Part shown: piece by piece, positions 32,662-41,388 of the stretch
Numbering within the stretch: position 1 is the stretch's first letter
Layout of the letters: every line of letters starts with the position of its first letter
Assembly (NCBI GenBank): GCA_023228425.1
Contig: JALOBE010000004.1
Span: 1-64,000 of the forward strand
From: Syntrophales bacterium
GTDB lineage: Bacteria; Desulfobacterota; Syntrophia; Syntrophales; UBA2210
Direction: 5' to 3'
DNA: 64,000 nt
Made by a program: the position numbers and the translations under genes
Notes under the pieces: generated by a model
The model's input: only the letters and a program-made list of their open reading frames with translations
Told to the model about the DNA's origin: nothing
The model's database searches: none

Positions 32662-33792
32662 CTACAGTATCAAAAGGTCCTTGGACATTTCGGTGATGCA
32701 CTCACATCCGTCGGCGGTGACCAGGACCATGTCCTCGATTCGCACCCCGCAGACCCCGGGAATATAGATGCCTGGTTCAACAGTTACAACCATGCCTTCT
32801 TCGAGCCGCTGGTCGCTCGCGGCGGACAGCCGTGGAGCCTCGTGAACATCCAGGCCGATGCCGTGACCGGTGGCATGAACAAAATATCTGCCGAACCCGG
32901 CGTCGTCGATGTACGCGCGCGCCCGGGCATCGATGTCTTTACATAACACGCCGGGTTTGACGGCTTCAACGGCCCTGTCATGAGCTGACCGGACTGTATC
33001 ATAGATTCTGCGCCGGTCATCGGTGACGAAGCCCAGGGCAATGGTGCAGGTTTCATCGGAGTGATAGCCTTCGTATATGGCCCCGTAATCGATGACGATG
33101 AAGTCCCCCGCTTCCATGCGACGCGAACCGGGACGCGCGTGGGGAAGCGCGCCGTTCGGTCCGGAGGCGACGATGGTGTCGAAGGAGGGCTTCTCGCTTC
33201 CTTCCATGACCAGATTCCAGTCCAGCAGGGCTGCGCACTCCCGTTCCTGCATGCCGGGCCTGATTGATTCGATCGTTTTCGTGAGGGCTCGGGCGGCCAT
33301 GGCGGCGGCCGTCTTCAAACGCCCGATTTCTCCGGCATCCTTGCGGGATCTCATGCTATCGACGGTTCCGGAAAAAGAAACCAGCTCGATGCCGTCGGGT
33401 AATCCCCGGCTGAGTGCGAGGTACCGTTCATGGGTGAGGGCCGAAGCTTCAAAGCCGAGTTTTGAGATGGTTTCCCGGGACAGAAACTCCACAAGACCGC
33501 CCATCATATCTGTAACCTCTCTGATGTCGACTCCCGTCGTTTCCCGGCCCGCCTGAACCGTGTACCTGCCGTCCACCAGCAGGGTCATACCGTCCCCATG
33601 GGCCAGGAGAAGCCCCTCACTGCCTGAAAACCCGCAGAAATAGCGGATGTTCAAAAGATTTGTCAAGAGCATTCCGTCGATGGATTCGGCGTCCATGAAG
33701 GATCGAAGCCGTGCCGTACGATTCCTGTTCTCCAGGCGGGAAAGCCACCGTGAAAGTTCGCTGATGACACGGGCAGGCTGTTCTTCGGTCAT
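32662..33792 (-). CDS. M24 family Xaa-Pro aminopeptidase
   Basis: A 376-residue cytoplasmic metallopeptidase that removes N-terminal residues preceding proline. An N-terminal creatinase-like domain (LLTNLLNIRYFCGFSGSEG) precedes the pita-bread domain. All five metal ligands are in context: two Asp in IDYGAIYEGYHSDETCT, His in HATGHGIGLDVHE, Glu in VVTVEPGIYIPG and Glu in VRIEDMVLVT. The start at 33792 was set by GGGGAG upstream; the open frame to 33843 lacks similarity. It precedes gcvH in the same direction. Confidence 0.93.
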   Translation of the reverse strand: MTEEQPARVISELSRWLSRLENRNRTARLRSFMDAESIDGMLLTNLLNIRYFCGFSGSEGLLLAHGDGMTLLVDGRYTVQAGRETTGVDIREVTDMMGGLVEFLSRETISKLGFEASALTHERYLALSRGLPDGIELVSFSGTVDSMRSRKDAGEIGRLKTAAAMAARALTKTIESIRPGMQERECAALLDWNLVMEGSEKPSFDTIVASGPNGALPHARPGSRRMEAGDFIVIDYGAIYEGYHSDETCTIALGFVTDDRRRIYDTVRSAHDRAVEAVKPGVLCKDIDARARAYIDDAGFGRYFVHATGHGIGLDVHEAPRLSAASDQRLEEGMVVTVEPGIYIPGVCGVRIEDMVLVTADGCECITEMSKDLLIL

Positions 33793-33959
33793 GGGAAAAT
33801 CTCCCCGGAAATTTCTCGCGGGCCGCTCCGTGGTCGGGAACACTCGCTTGTTGGTACGCCGGACGGAAAAACATTGACTCTGTTCCTGTCCTGATGCTAC
33901 GTTTCTGAAACTTTAAAACTATTTTTTCACATCTTTCAACAAGAAAGTACCGAGCCGGA

Positions 33960-34583
33960 TTGAATATTCGACTGTTGAAATATTTTTTTATTACGGCGCT
34001 CCTGCTGTCGAACATCCTGGCAACGAAGATAATCAACGTGGGCGGGCTTTTGCTGCCGGCCGCCATCATTCTCTACCCCCTGACGTTCCTCGTGACCGAC
34101 GTGGTGGGGGAGGTGCAGGGGAAGAAGAGTGCTCAAAGCCTGGTCATGGCCGGCTTTTACATGTCGTTCTTTATGGTGCTGGCTCTTTGTATCGCCCGAT
34201 GGCTTCCGGCGGCACCCTTCTGGGATCACGGGGAAGCCTGGGACGCCATCCTTGGGGCGACGCCGCGGATCGTCATGGCCTCCATGATCGCCTATCTGGT
34301 GTCCCAGACACATGACGTCTGGGCGTTCCACTGGTGGCGGGACAAAACGGAAGGCAGGCATCTGTGGCTGAGAAACACGGCGTCCACCGTGCTGTCCCAG
34401 GGGATCGACACGGTCCTCTTCATCACTATTGCCTTCGGCGGTCTCTATGCCTGGGCGGATATCGCCACCATGGTCGGGAGCCAGTACCTGGTCAAGGTGG
34501 TCATCGCCGTTCTGGACACGCCGCTGTGCTATTTGCTTGTGAGGTATTATGGAAACACTGGAGAACACATTCAAGGATCGTGA
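33960..34583 (+). CDS. yhhQ: queuosine precursor transporter (YhhQ family)
   Basis: A 207-residue inner-membrane protein with about six helices. The first is LLKYFFITALLLSNILATK, and TDVVGEVQGKKSAQ, YLVSQTHDVWAFHWWR and RNTASTVLSQGIDTVLF are the YhhQ signature words. It imports preQ0/preQ1. The annotated frame starts with TTG at 33960, and a weak purine-rich stretch precedes it. It overlaps queF by 35 bp, so transport and reduction of the queuosine precursor are coupled. No preQ1 riboswitch was recognised in the 115 bp upstream. Confidence 0.88.
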   Translation: MNIRLLKYFFITALLLSNILATKIINVGGLLLPAAIILYPLTFLVTDVVGEVQGKKSAQSLVMAGFYMSFFMVLALCIARWLPAAPFWDHGEAWDAILGATPRIVMASMIAYLVSQTHDVWAFHWWRDKTEGRHLWLRNTASTVLSQGIDTVLFITIAFGGLYAWADIATMVGSQYLVKVVIAVLDTPLCYLLVRYYGNTGEHIQGS

Positions 34584-34875
34584 CTACGAGGTTACCATGA
34601 GGTTCCCCGAGTTTACCTGCCTTTGTCCCATGACGTCCCAGCCGGACTTCGCCGAGATGGTCATCGAGTATGTGCCCGCCGACCGCCTTGTGGAGCTGAA
34701 ATCCCTGAAATTCTATCTCAATGCCTACCGCGACAGGGGAATCTTCCATGAGGAAGCCGTCAACCGGATCATGCGGGATTTCGTCGAGGCCGTTGAGCCG
34801 AAACGGGCGGTCATCACGGGAACCTTCAACGTCAGGGGGGGAATCTACACTACGGTAAGGGTGGCCTATCCCTGA
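34549..34875 (+). CDS. queF: NADPH-dependent 7-cyano-7-deazaguanine reductase
   Basis: A 108-residue enzyme that reduces preQ0 to preQ1 in queuosine synthesis. The catalytic Cys26 is in PEFTCLCPMTSQPDF (20-34), with the proton-donor Asp33, LVELKSLKFYL (48-58) and GIFHEEA (His67, Glu68) as in the single-domain, Bacillus-type enzyme. It is shorter than the Bacillus protein (165 residues) at both ends, and the usual TGQPDF is TSQPDF. Its start lies inside yhhQ. Confidence 0.88.
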   Translation: METLENTFKDRDYEVTMRFPEFTCLCPMTSQPDFAEMVIEYVPADRLVELKSLKFYLNAYRDRGIFHEEAVNRIMRDFVEAVEPKRAVITGTFNVRGGIYTTVRVAYP

Positions 34876-34910
34876 AGAACTCGTACAACGGCGAAAACAT
34901 CCGATGTAAA

Positions 34911-35064
34911 ACGGCTTCGTAAAATGGTGCCGGAGGCATGTCTCCGGCACGAGAACCGGATGCTTGATTGCGCTCTTTCCTTCATCACTGCGGCGTAGAG
35001 CACAGTACGCCTCATTCCTTAAGGATGTGCGCGCCGTACCGCAGGGAGCTTTTTACAAAGCCGT
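34911..35064. repeat. MITE-like inverted-repeat element, copy 2
   Basis: Terminal inverted repeats ACGGCTTCGTAAAA (34911-34924) and TTTTACAAAGCCGT (35051-35064) match in 13 of 14 positions. Inside are a strong 9-bp hairpin GTGCCGGAG/CTCCGGCAC (34927-34950) and a second one GGCGTA/TACGCC. Words CCGGATG, ATTGCGCTCT and GGAGCTTTTTACAAAGCCG recur in the 15.7-kb copy. About 154 bp, no coding capacity. Lies 35 bp past queF. Confidence 0.75.
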
Positions 35065-35124
35065 CATTGTTTGCGAGTGTTCCGCTCCGGCTTGCGTTCA
35101 CACGTCAAGAACGTCCCCATAGTC

Positions 35125-35157
35125 AAAAAAACGGGAACGGATGATTATCCGTTCCCG
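35125..35157 (-). terminator. intrinsic terminator of pilA
   Basis: Minus strand: perfect 11-bp stem CGGGAACGGAT/ATCCGTTCCCG with a 4-nt loop, followed by seven T. It lies about 95 nt past the pilA stop codon. One of the clearest terminators in the window. Confidence 0.88.
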
Positions 35158-35249
35158 CGTGCTTTTCCCGGTCGAGGGATGTTTTCAACTGCTTACGTCA
35201 ATACGTCCAGGACATCCCCCGTTGATTGCTCATTCCCCGGTCAGCTTCC

Positions 35250-35636
35250 TCACTCCTGATTGTGTGAAACCGTTCCGGCTTCGTCAAGCGTATACATCCT
35301 TTCTGAGCCTGTATGCTGGGCTGTGATTTCAAGGTCGTTTAATGTACCCGCACATGTCGTCGTAACGGACGCTGTAGGAACGAAACCATACTCGGCAGTT
35401 GAAATGTCTGCAATGTCGTCAATTTCTCCGCCCGGGTTATCGCTGAAAAAGGCTTGGGAAGCCGTATAGGCGTTCTTCGCCGACGTGAGGGCCGACGCGT
35501 TAAAGCCCCTCACCCGGTACGCATTGAACTGCGGGATTGCGATTGCCGCGAGAATGCCGATGATGGCGATGACGATCATCAGCTCGATCAGGGTAAAACC
35601 CTTCTGACTTGTTTTCTTGTTGACTGCTTGCATCAT
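35250..35636 (-). CDS. pilA: type IVa major pilin PilA
   Basis: A 128-residue prepilin. A short 12-13 residue leader ends in Gly before mature Phe1 (QKGFTLIELMIVIAIIG); Glu5 is present. The mature N-terminal helix carries aromatics at positions 1, 24, 27, 32, 44, 50 and 51. The 1/24/27/32/51 set matches the positions seen in Geobacter-type conductive pilins. The globular tail (about 65 residues) is longer than the Geobacter form and has only one Cys. ATG at 35636 follows AGGAGG. It is transcribed alone, from a predicted sigma-54 promoter to a strong terminator, and diverges from the minor pilin operon. Confidence 0.92.
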   Translation of the reverse strand: MMQAVNKKTSQKGFTLIELMIVIAIIGILAAIAIPQFNAYRVRGFNASALTSAKNAYTASQAFFSDNPGGEIDDIADISTAEYGFVPTASVTTTCAGTLNDLEITAQHTGSERMYTLDEAGTVSHNQE

Positions 35637-35711
35637 GATGTTTTCCTCCTCGTTTGTTTTCTTTTTGTGATTGGGGGAGGGAATATCCCCGCTTCGCTAC
35701 GGTACGGAAAG

Positions 35712-35727
35712 AGCAATTGTTGTGCCT
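35712..35727 (-). promoter_or_regulatory. sigma-54 promoter of pilA
   Basis: Minus strand AGGCACAACAATTGCT matches the sigma-54 consensus TGGCACG-N4-TTGCW in all but two positions, with GG and GC exactly 10 bp apart. Predicted start about 65 nt upstream of pilA. PilA is classically controlled by RpoN with PilS-PilR. Confidence 0.75.
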
Positions 35728-35782
35728 GTCGTCGATGGTTCCGGGCCGTCCTCACGGCAACGCCAGCAATACCAATGGGATA

Positions 35783-35809
35783 GAGGGGTGTGAAATCGGC
35801 ACACCCCTC
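35783..35809. promoter_or_regulatory. 10-bp hairpin upstream of pilA promoter
   Basis: Perfect inverted repeat GAGGGGTGTG/CACACCCCTC around AAATCGG. No T tract follows on either strand, so it is unlikely to be an intrinsic terminator. It lies between the pilA promoter and the palindrome pair at 35834-35880. Confidence 0.4.
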
Positions 35810-35833
35810 CACAATGCCACCATGGAGGAGCCC

Positions 35834-35880
35834 CGATCCGTGATTTTTACGGATCGTACCCGTGATTTTCACGGATCACG
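35834..35880. promoter_or_regulatory. tandem palindromes, possible activator sites for pilA
   Basis: Two inverted repeats: CGATCCGT/ACGGATCG (35834-35856) and CCGTG/CACGG (35860-35874, extended by CGTGAT...ATCACG to 35880). They share the word CCGTGATTTT(T/C)ACGG, and their centres are 22 bp apart, two helical turns. They lie about 120-150 bp upstream of the sigma-54 element, the usual place for enhancer binding. Confidence 0.5.
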
Positions 35881-35942
35881 AGGGGGTTGTTCCTTTCGTA
35901 TGCTCCTGTGAATACTTTCACTCTTTGCCCCTTCCGGATGTC

Positions 35943-35971
35943 TTGCCTTGCTGATTTGATTCAACTATACT
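35943..35971 (+). promoter_or_regulatory. sigma-70 promoter of minor pilin operon
   Basis: TTGCCT (35943-35948), 17-bp spacer, TATACT (35966-35971), about 80 nt upstream of the fimT-like gene. It reads away from pilA. Confidence 0.6.
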
Positions 35972-36050
35972 GACGTCAAAAAGGCTTACCCGGGTGTTGC
36001 GCGCCGGCTTCCCGTCGATACCCGGTGCGGTTTATGCTTCTTGACTGCAG

Positions 36051-36548
36051 GTGTGTGATATGGCGATACGAAGCGGCACAACAAACGAACAGTCCGGAAC
36101 CGGAGGCTTCACGCTGATCGAGCTTCTTATTGTCATAGCCATCATGGGGATTATTGGAGGGATGGTGGTCTTCTCCTGGCAGCAGTACGTGCGTAACGTG
36201 AACCTCAAGACAGCGGGCGGGTCGTTGATGGCCGATATTTCTTTGAGCAGGCAGAGGGCCGTGGCGGAGGGGGTAAAATATTGCATGCAATTCGAGGAGG
36301 GATCCTCGACATATACCATCAACACCCCGTCCTGTGACGCTCCTGATCCAGCGGTGCAACGCGATCTGGCTTCAATTGACAGTGGATTGTCGGTGTCCAC
36401 CACCACCTTTAATTCGGACCGTATCTATTTTCAACCTCGCGGAACGGTGAGTCCGGGTACGATTACCGTTAGGAACAGCCGCGATTCCAAGGCAACCATA
36501 ACCATAAATATTACCGGAAGATCTCATGTGTTGTATTCCACGAAATAA
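36051..36548 (+). CDS. fimT: GspH/FimT-like minor pilin
   Basis: A 165-residue prepilin. The class III leader ends GTGG before FTLIELLIVIAIMG, with Glu5. The body shows the GspH/FimT pattern: a helix followed by ISLSRQRAVAEGVKY, and the C-terminal strand RIYFQPRGTVSPGTITVRN is typical of FimT. Minor pilins prime assembly and bind PilY1. AGGTG precedes the ATG by 6 nt. First gene of a rightward operon; it overlaps pilV by 23 bp. Confidence 0.82.
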   Translation: MCDMAIRSGTTNEQSGTGGFTLIELLIVIAIMGIIGGMVVFSWQQYVRNVNLKTAGGSLMADISLSRQRAVAEGVKYCMQFEEGSSTYTINTPSCDAPDPAVQRDLASIDSGLSVSTTTFNSDRIYFQPRGTVSPGTITVRNSRDSKATITINITGRSHVLYSTK

Positions 36549-36972
36549 CAGGGGTCTGGGATTGCTGGAGGTGGTGATTGCCATTTTCATCGCCACGGTA
36601 GCCGTCATGGCCATCCTGGGACTGCAGCCGGCTGCCTGGAAAACGTCGGCACGGGCCGATTACATGGGGAGAGCGGCGGGTATTCTCCACCAGGAACTTC
36701 AGCGCCGGGAGCTCTGGATTATGAACCCCTGCAACGCGGTTACTCCGGGTACGACCCCGGCAGCGGTTCCGGTGAGCGGTCATACCACGGTCCTGCCGGG
36801 TGATACGGGTGATATGACTTTTAACGTAACCACCACAATTTCAAGCCTTGGAACGAAAATCTGGCGCGTCACGGTTACCGTCGCCTGGCCTGGTCACGAT
36901 GGGATATCGGAGAGCATAATGGTTACAAGGCAGGAAAGTTTTCGATTTCCTTCGGGGTGTTCGGACCAATGA
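36526..36972 (+). CDS. pilV: PilV-like minor pilin
   Basis: A 148-residue prepilin-like protein. The processing region NRGLGLLEVVIAIFIATVA keeps Glu at +5 but has Leu in place of Phe at +1, as in PilV/GspI proteins. The tail has one WRVTVTVAWPG segment common in PilV. It overlaps the fimT 3' end and its TGA overlaps the pilW ATG (ATGA). Function: minor subunit of the pilus tip complex, by family and order. Confidence 0.78.
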   Translation: MCCIPRNNRGLGLLEVVIAIFIATVAVMAILGLQPAAWKTSARADYMGRAAGILHQELQRRELWIMNPCNAVTPGTTPAAVPVSGHTTVLPGDTGDMTFNVTTTISSLGTKIWRVTVTVAWPGHDGISESIMVTRQESFRFPSGCSDQ

Positions 36973-37685
36973 AACATGATCGCGGCTTTACACTTGTTGA
37001 GTTGCTGGTAACGATCGCGGTGATGATGATTCTTCTTACCGCCCTCTATGGAGCGGTGAATTCCGTACAGAAAAGTTCAACAGGAATTGAGCGTCGTGTA
37101 GACGCCCAGCAGGCGGTTAAGCCTGCCTTGGACCTGATGGCCATGGAAATAGCCATGGCTTCCTTCAACCCGAACTATACGCCCGATCTCTGGGTCAATC
37201 CTCCCGTGGGAGCAGGCGTCTGCGGAGACCCGTCATCAAACCAGGATTATCGCGGCATACAGGAAGCGACTGCCACGTCCATTACCGTTCAGATGGACAT
37301 ACGCGGGAGTGCCGACGGAAGTGCCGGGAACGGGGCGTTGGGAAACCCGAACGAGATGATCCGTTACAACTATGACGAAGCGAAGCAATTCATTACCCGG
37401 GCAACCAATTGCGGTTCCGGTCAGCCTTTTCTCGGCGCTTCGCCGGGAAATCACCGCGCCGTCAGGGTTATAAACGGGACACTGAACATCCCCCTATTCC
37501 GTTACTATGACGGCACGGGGATGGAAATCTCCGCGGGCAGTCTCCCGGGGACAATTCCGGACATCCGGCGCATCGAGATTGTTCTGGCGGTAGAAACGGA
37601 AGATATCGACCTCATCACGAGAAAGAGAAAACGCATGATTTATGCAACCAGCGTCATACCAAGAAACCATGCAATCATACCTTGA
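36969..37685 (+). CDS. pilW: PilW-like minor pilin
   Basis: A 238-residue prepilin-like protein. Leader MKHDRG, mature FTLVELLVTIAVMMILLTALY with Glu5. The mid-section QKSSTGIERRVDAQQAVKPALDLMAMEI is a PilW-type helix, and the C-terminus VETEDIDLITRKRKRMIYATSVIPRN is the usual PilW ending. The start was set at 36969 (ATGA overlap with pilV) rather than 36957. It overlaps the following pilX by 44 bp. Confidence 0.8.
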   Translation: MKHDRGFTLVELLVTIAVMMILLTALYGAVNSVQKSSTGIERRVDAQQAVKPALDLMAMEIAMASFNPNYTPDLWVNPPVGAGVCGDPSSNQDYRGIQEATATSITVQMDIRGSADGSAGNGALGNPNEMIRYNYDEAKQFITRATNCGSGQPFLGASPGNHRAVRVINGTLNIPLFRYYDGTGMEISAGSLPGTIPDIRRIEIVLAVETEDIDLITRKRKRMIYATSVIPRNHAIIP

Positions 37686-38193
37686 GGAGATACAAGAGGC
37701 GGGTTCTGAACGAGGCATCGCCCTGGTGACGGCAATCATCGCCTGTGCCATTCTGCTGGCACTGGGCTTGCTTGTCATACGGCTTTCCACGGGCGATCTC
37801 CAGGTCAGTGCCAGGGCGGTGTCCGACAAAAAAGCGCTGGCCGCCGCTGAATCGGGAATTCACCGGCTCATTCGGGGCTACGACCCGTCAGCCGGCAACG
37901 CCATAACATCGGGGACATTCAACGCCATTCAACACAGTGACGGGCTGTGGTACCTGCAGGCCGATCCCGACACGGACTCCACATCGATGTACCATCACGG
38001 CGATCCGGTAACGCCGCCTACGGGACATCCCTTTCTTCCCATGACAGGATACTCGATAGGCGGCGGACAATCGTGGGGGCAGCAACGCTTAAAGGTGACC
38101 GTCATCGGAAGGAGTACCGGTCATGACGCGAAGGCGGAGATCGAAATCGGCCTGGGATTTGGCCCCGTCGATATTTCAACCATTTCAAGGTAG
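37642..38193 (+). CDS. pilX: PilX-like minor pilin
   Basis: A 183-residue protein of the PilX N-terminal family. ERGIALVTAIIACAILLALG is the membrane helix (no Glu5, as usual in PilX). RAVSDKKALAAAESGIHRL is its family signature. The start may be 37642 or the in-frame ATG at 37669; both lie within the end of pilW. It lies 9 bp before pilY1 and should take part in the minor pilin/PilY1 complex. Confidence 0.75.
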   Translation: MQPASYQETMQSYLEEIQEAGSERGIALVTAIIACAILLALGLLVIRLSTGDLQVSARAVSDKKALAAAESGIHRLIRGYDPSAGNAITSGTFNAIQHSDGLWYLQADPDTDSTSMYHHGDPVTPPTGHPFLPMTGYSIGGGQSWGQQRLKVTVIGRSTGHDAKAEIEIGLGFGPVDISTISR

Positions 38194-38202
38194 GAAACTG
38201 TC

Positions 38203-41200
38203 ATGAGACACATACGCAGCATATTCATCGCCTGCACCGTTACGGCACTTGTGGCCCTGGGGGCCCATACCCTGCAGGCGGCGCAGCCGGCAGAGGGAGA
38301 AGAGGCGCTCTTCACCAATTCGGTTTCACCGGATGCCCTCGTCGTTCTCGATCTTTCGGGGAGCATGCTCTGGACTCCGGGGGGAATACCCATGTACACC
38401 AGCACGTCCTACAGTTGCGGGAGCCAGAACGCTCCCTATTATGCGACCAGCGGATCGGGTCATGCCAGGCTCTGCAGGGCTTATCCCTTTTCAGGCTATT
38501 CGTACAGCGCCGCTCTGTATGATATGTACACGCCCACATGGTCAAACGCGGAATGTTCCGGACCGTTTTACTTTTCGTCCCGAGCGGGCTATAGCACCGA
38601 TTGCACCCGTCTTGCCATCGCGAAACGCGCTTTGTTCAGCCTGCTGGACGACACCCGCGATGGAACGATAAATAACGCTGACGAGGGAAGCCTGGGGGTC
38701 CGTTTCGGCTACATGCAGTTCTATGATTGCAATGCCGGCTCCGAAACAGAAACCAGCTATACCAGCGGATGCATACAGATTCCGGGTTCAGGCGGCAACC
38801 GGCGCTACATTGGCTCCCGGTACAGCCAGATCTACTGCAACAGCAACACAAGCTGCAACATTTCCAGCACCGGCACCTATTCAATCGGAGCGGCGAAGGC
38901 TTGGGGCGGCACGCCTCTGGCGAACTCGCTGAACGTTGCCAAAATATACCTTGGCGCCCACAAGGCAGGCGACATAGCCGCCGAATGTCGACAAAAGTTC
39001 GTTATTCTTATTTCCGACGGCGCCGATACATTCGCCTGCAATGGAAACGGCCAGGAAGACCAGCCCGGCATGGACCGGCGGCGGAGGGAATCGGTGGCTC
39101 GGGCCAAGGCCCTCCACGACGACGGCTACAAGGTTTTCGTTATAGGATTCGGCGCCGACATGCCCGAGGTGGACCTCAATACTCTTAACTGGATGGCCTA
39201 TTACGGGGGAACGGAAAATCCCAATGTGGAGAACATGGGCGACACAGGCGGATACGATCCTTCATTGTGGACGAGTTGCGGTCCCTCATCCACAGTAAAC
39301 GATCCGGGGACAAAGAGCCTCCGGGGATACGCTTTTCTGGCTTCCAATGCTGCGCAGCTCACGGAAGCGCTCACAACCGCGATCAGCATTATCCGCCAGG
39401 CGAATTATTCTTTCTCCCAGTCTTCAGTTCAATCCGTACGTATAGCCGATGAGAACCACCTCTACGAAGGCTCCTTTGAGCCCGTGGACAACGATTCATT
39501 CTGGAAGGGGCACCTCAGGAAATATGAGATCAACGCCGATGGAACGGTAGGGAGCGTACTCTGGGACTCCGGCGAGATTCTCCAGTCCACGCCGGCTGCC
39601 GACAGGACTATTTTCACCGTCAAAGGGGGTACTCTGACGGGCTTTACTGCGGCCAACATCACCGCCGCCGATGTGGGCGTTACTACGGATGCTTTGCGGG
39701 ACAGCGTGGTGGGCTACGTCCGGGGCGAGCAGACCTACAACCCCGAGCAGAACGCTCTGGGGCAGGTGTGGAAACTGGGCGACGTGTTTCGATCCACACC
39801 CATTACGGTAGGTACTCCTTCTCCTTTTTACGAAGACAAGCGTGACCTCAATAACCAGTGGGGGGCCCACCGAACCTCCCACCATCGAAGTTCCGTAGCG
39901 GGAAACCGGCTCATAGTCGCGGGAGCCAACGACGGCCAGTTCCACGCTTTTAAAACCGGAGACGGGACGGAAGCGTGGAGTTTTGTCCCCCCTAATTTTC
40001 TGACGAAGCTCAGACTCATGACCCATGGCAGCCACCCGACATCACTGTCCCATCAGTATTTTGTCGACGGTCCCGTCACCGTAGCCGATGTCTGGCTTGG
40101 TACGGGCGACGGAAGGGCGAAAACTGCCGATTGGAAAACAGTACTTATCTTTGGCCAGGGACGAGGAGCGGTGGATGTCTCCTGGAGCTCTTCCGCTTCA
40201 TGTGATGCCGGTCTCAGTCCGATCTATTCGACGGATACGCCCTTCTACTGCGGTTTCTGGGCCTTCGACCTCAACGATTCACTTGATCCGGTCTTTATGT
40301 GGCGCTTCGATCCCGACGCCGCTCGAGCCCCTTATGTTGGGGATCCCTGGAGTAAAATGATGCCCGGCCGGGTCCGCTACAGGGAAGGCGGCCAGGAAGT
40401 CGAGAAATGGGTGGGTTTTGTGGGAGCCGGTTACAACGCGGGCAACTGCAAGGCCTCCGGGTGTGACCCGCGCGGGAAGGGTTTTTTCGTAGTCGATCTG
40501 AATGATGGTTCTATTCTCTGGAGCTACACCCGTTCGGATAACATCGGCATGGATTTCAGCCTTGCCGCCCCGCCGGCCATAGTGGACACAGACAATGACG
40601 GATTTATCGACACGGTCTACGTTGGAGACCTTGGGGCGAATATGTGGCGTTTCAAATTCTGCAGAGGTGTCGATATGCCGGATTGCTCCGCCAATGACTG
40701 GGCCGGAAGTATATTTTTCAATGCTTCGTCGGGTCAGATACGGCCGATTTATACCTCTGCCGCAGTGGCTCGGGACAGCACAGGCAACCTTTGGGTGTAC
40801 TGGGGCACAGGGGATAAGACTGATCCCACTGCCGCAAACGCTCAGGAGCATTTTTACGGTGTCAAGGACAACGACCGGACCGGCACCTTCGCTATAAGCG
40901 ATCTGGACAACATTACGCAGGCCTCCGGAACCTATAATCCAGGCCCGGGTAGACCGGGATACCGGATCCAGTTCGCGGGACAAGGGGAAAAACTGCTTGC
41001 CGACCCCACCGTTTTCGGCGGTATCGTTTATTTCACCACTTTTACCCCTGCTTATGGAGATAATCCCTGCGAGCAGGGTGGATCGGCGGAGCTCTATGCC
41101 GTTCAAGGGACGACCGGCGGCGGGGCTTTGAAGAAGGACGGCACACCGACGCGGAGTATGGCGGTAGGCGTGGGTATCCCTTCAGCCCCTGTCTTGTCCC

Positions 41201-41352
41201 TGAGTCCCGACGGCAGCGGCAGCCCTGATCTTTATGTTACTACAAGCGGCGGCGATGGCATGTCGGCCAGCACACAACGGGTGGATATAACCCCGCCCGG
41301 GGTCTCAAGTCGTACGAATATGCTTTACTGGTGGGACCGTCGGATACGGTGA
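38203..41352 (+). CDS. pilY1: PilY1-like pilus tip adhesin with VWA domain
   Basis: A 1049-residue exported protein. The signal peptide is about 1-26 (ends TLQAA). A von Willebrand A domain starts with VVLDLSGSM (47-55), the metal-binding DxSGS motif, and continues to FVILISDGAD near 265-275 and YKVFVIGFG. The second half is the PilY1 beta-propeller: DGQFHAFKTGDGTEAWSFVPP, and DTDNDGFIDTVYVGDLG near 793-810, a calcium-binding loop. PilY1 sits at the pilus tip, regulates extension and retraction, and mediates adhesion. The VWA half is unusually rich in Ser, Tyr and Cys. It follows the four minor pilins, as in other type IVa systems. Confidence 0.92.
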   Translation: MRHIRSIFIACTVTALVALGAHTLQAAQPAEGEEALFTNSVSPDALVVLDLSGSMLWTPGGIPMYTSTSYSCGSQNAPYYATSGSGHARLCRAYPFSGYSYSAALYDMYTPTWSNAECSGPFYFSSRAGYSTDCTRLAIAKRALFSLLDDTRDGTINNADEGSLGVRFGYMQFYDCNAGSETETSYTSGCIQIPGSGGNRRYIGSRYSQIYCNSNTSCNISSTGTYSIGAAKAWGGTPLANSLNVAKIYLGAHKAGDIAAECRQKFVILISDGADTFACNGNGQEDQPGMDRRRRESVARAKALHDDGYKVFVIGFGADMPEVDLNTLNWMAYYGGTENPNVENMGDTGGYDPSLWTSCGPSSTVNDPGTKSLRGYAFLASNAAQLTEALTTAISIIRQANYSFSQSSVQSVRIADENHLYEGSFEPVDNDSFWKGHLRKYEINADGTVGSVLWDSGEILQSTPAADRTIFTVKGGTLTGFTAANITAADVGVTTDALRDSVVGYVRGEQTYNPEQNALGQVWKLGDVFRSTPITVGTPSPFYEDKRDLNNQWGAHRTSHHRSSVAGNRLIVAGANDGQFHAFKTGDGTEAWSFVPPNFLTKLRLMTHGSHPTSLSHQYFVDGPVTVADVWLGTGDGRAKTADWKTVLIFGQGRGAVDVSWSSSASCDAGLSPIYSTDTPFYCGFWAFDLNDSLDPVFMWRFDPDAARAPYVGDPWSKMMPGRVRYREGGQEVEKWVGFVGAGYNAGNCKASGCDPRGKGFFVVDLNDGSILWSYTRSDNIGMDFSLAAPPAIVDTDNDGFIDTVYVGDLGANMWRFKFCRGVDMPDCSANDWAGSIFFNASSGQIRPIYTSAAVARDSTGNLWVYWGTGDKTDPTAANAQEHFYGVKDNDRTGTFAISDLDNITQASGTYNPGPGRPGYRIQFAGQGEKLLADPTVFGGIVYFTTFTPAYGDNPCEQGGSAELYAVQGTTGGGALKKDGTPTRSMAVGVGIPSAPVLSLSPDGSGSPDLYVTTSGGDGMSASTQRVDITPPGVSSRTNMLYWWDRRIR

Positions 41353-41388
41353 CGGACGACCGGACAGACTGAAGAATCGATAAGCCGC

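Noticed and set aside
33844..33959. preQ1 riboswitch upstream of yhhQ
   Set aside because: The stretch is AT-rich but I could not find the conserved C-rich loop and A-rich tail in the right order.
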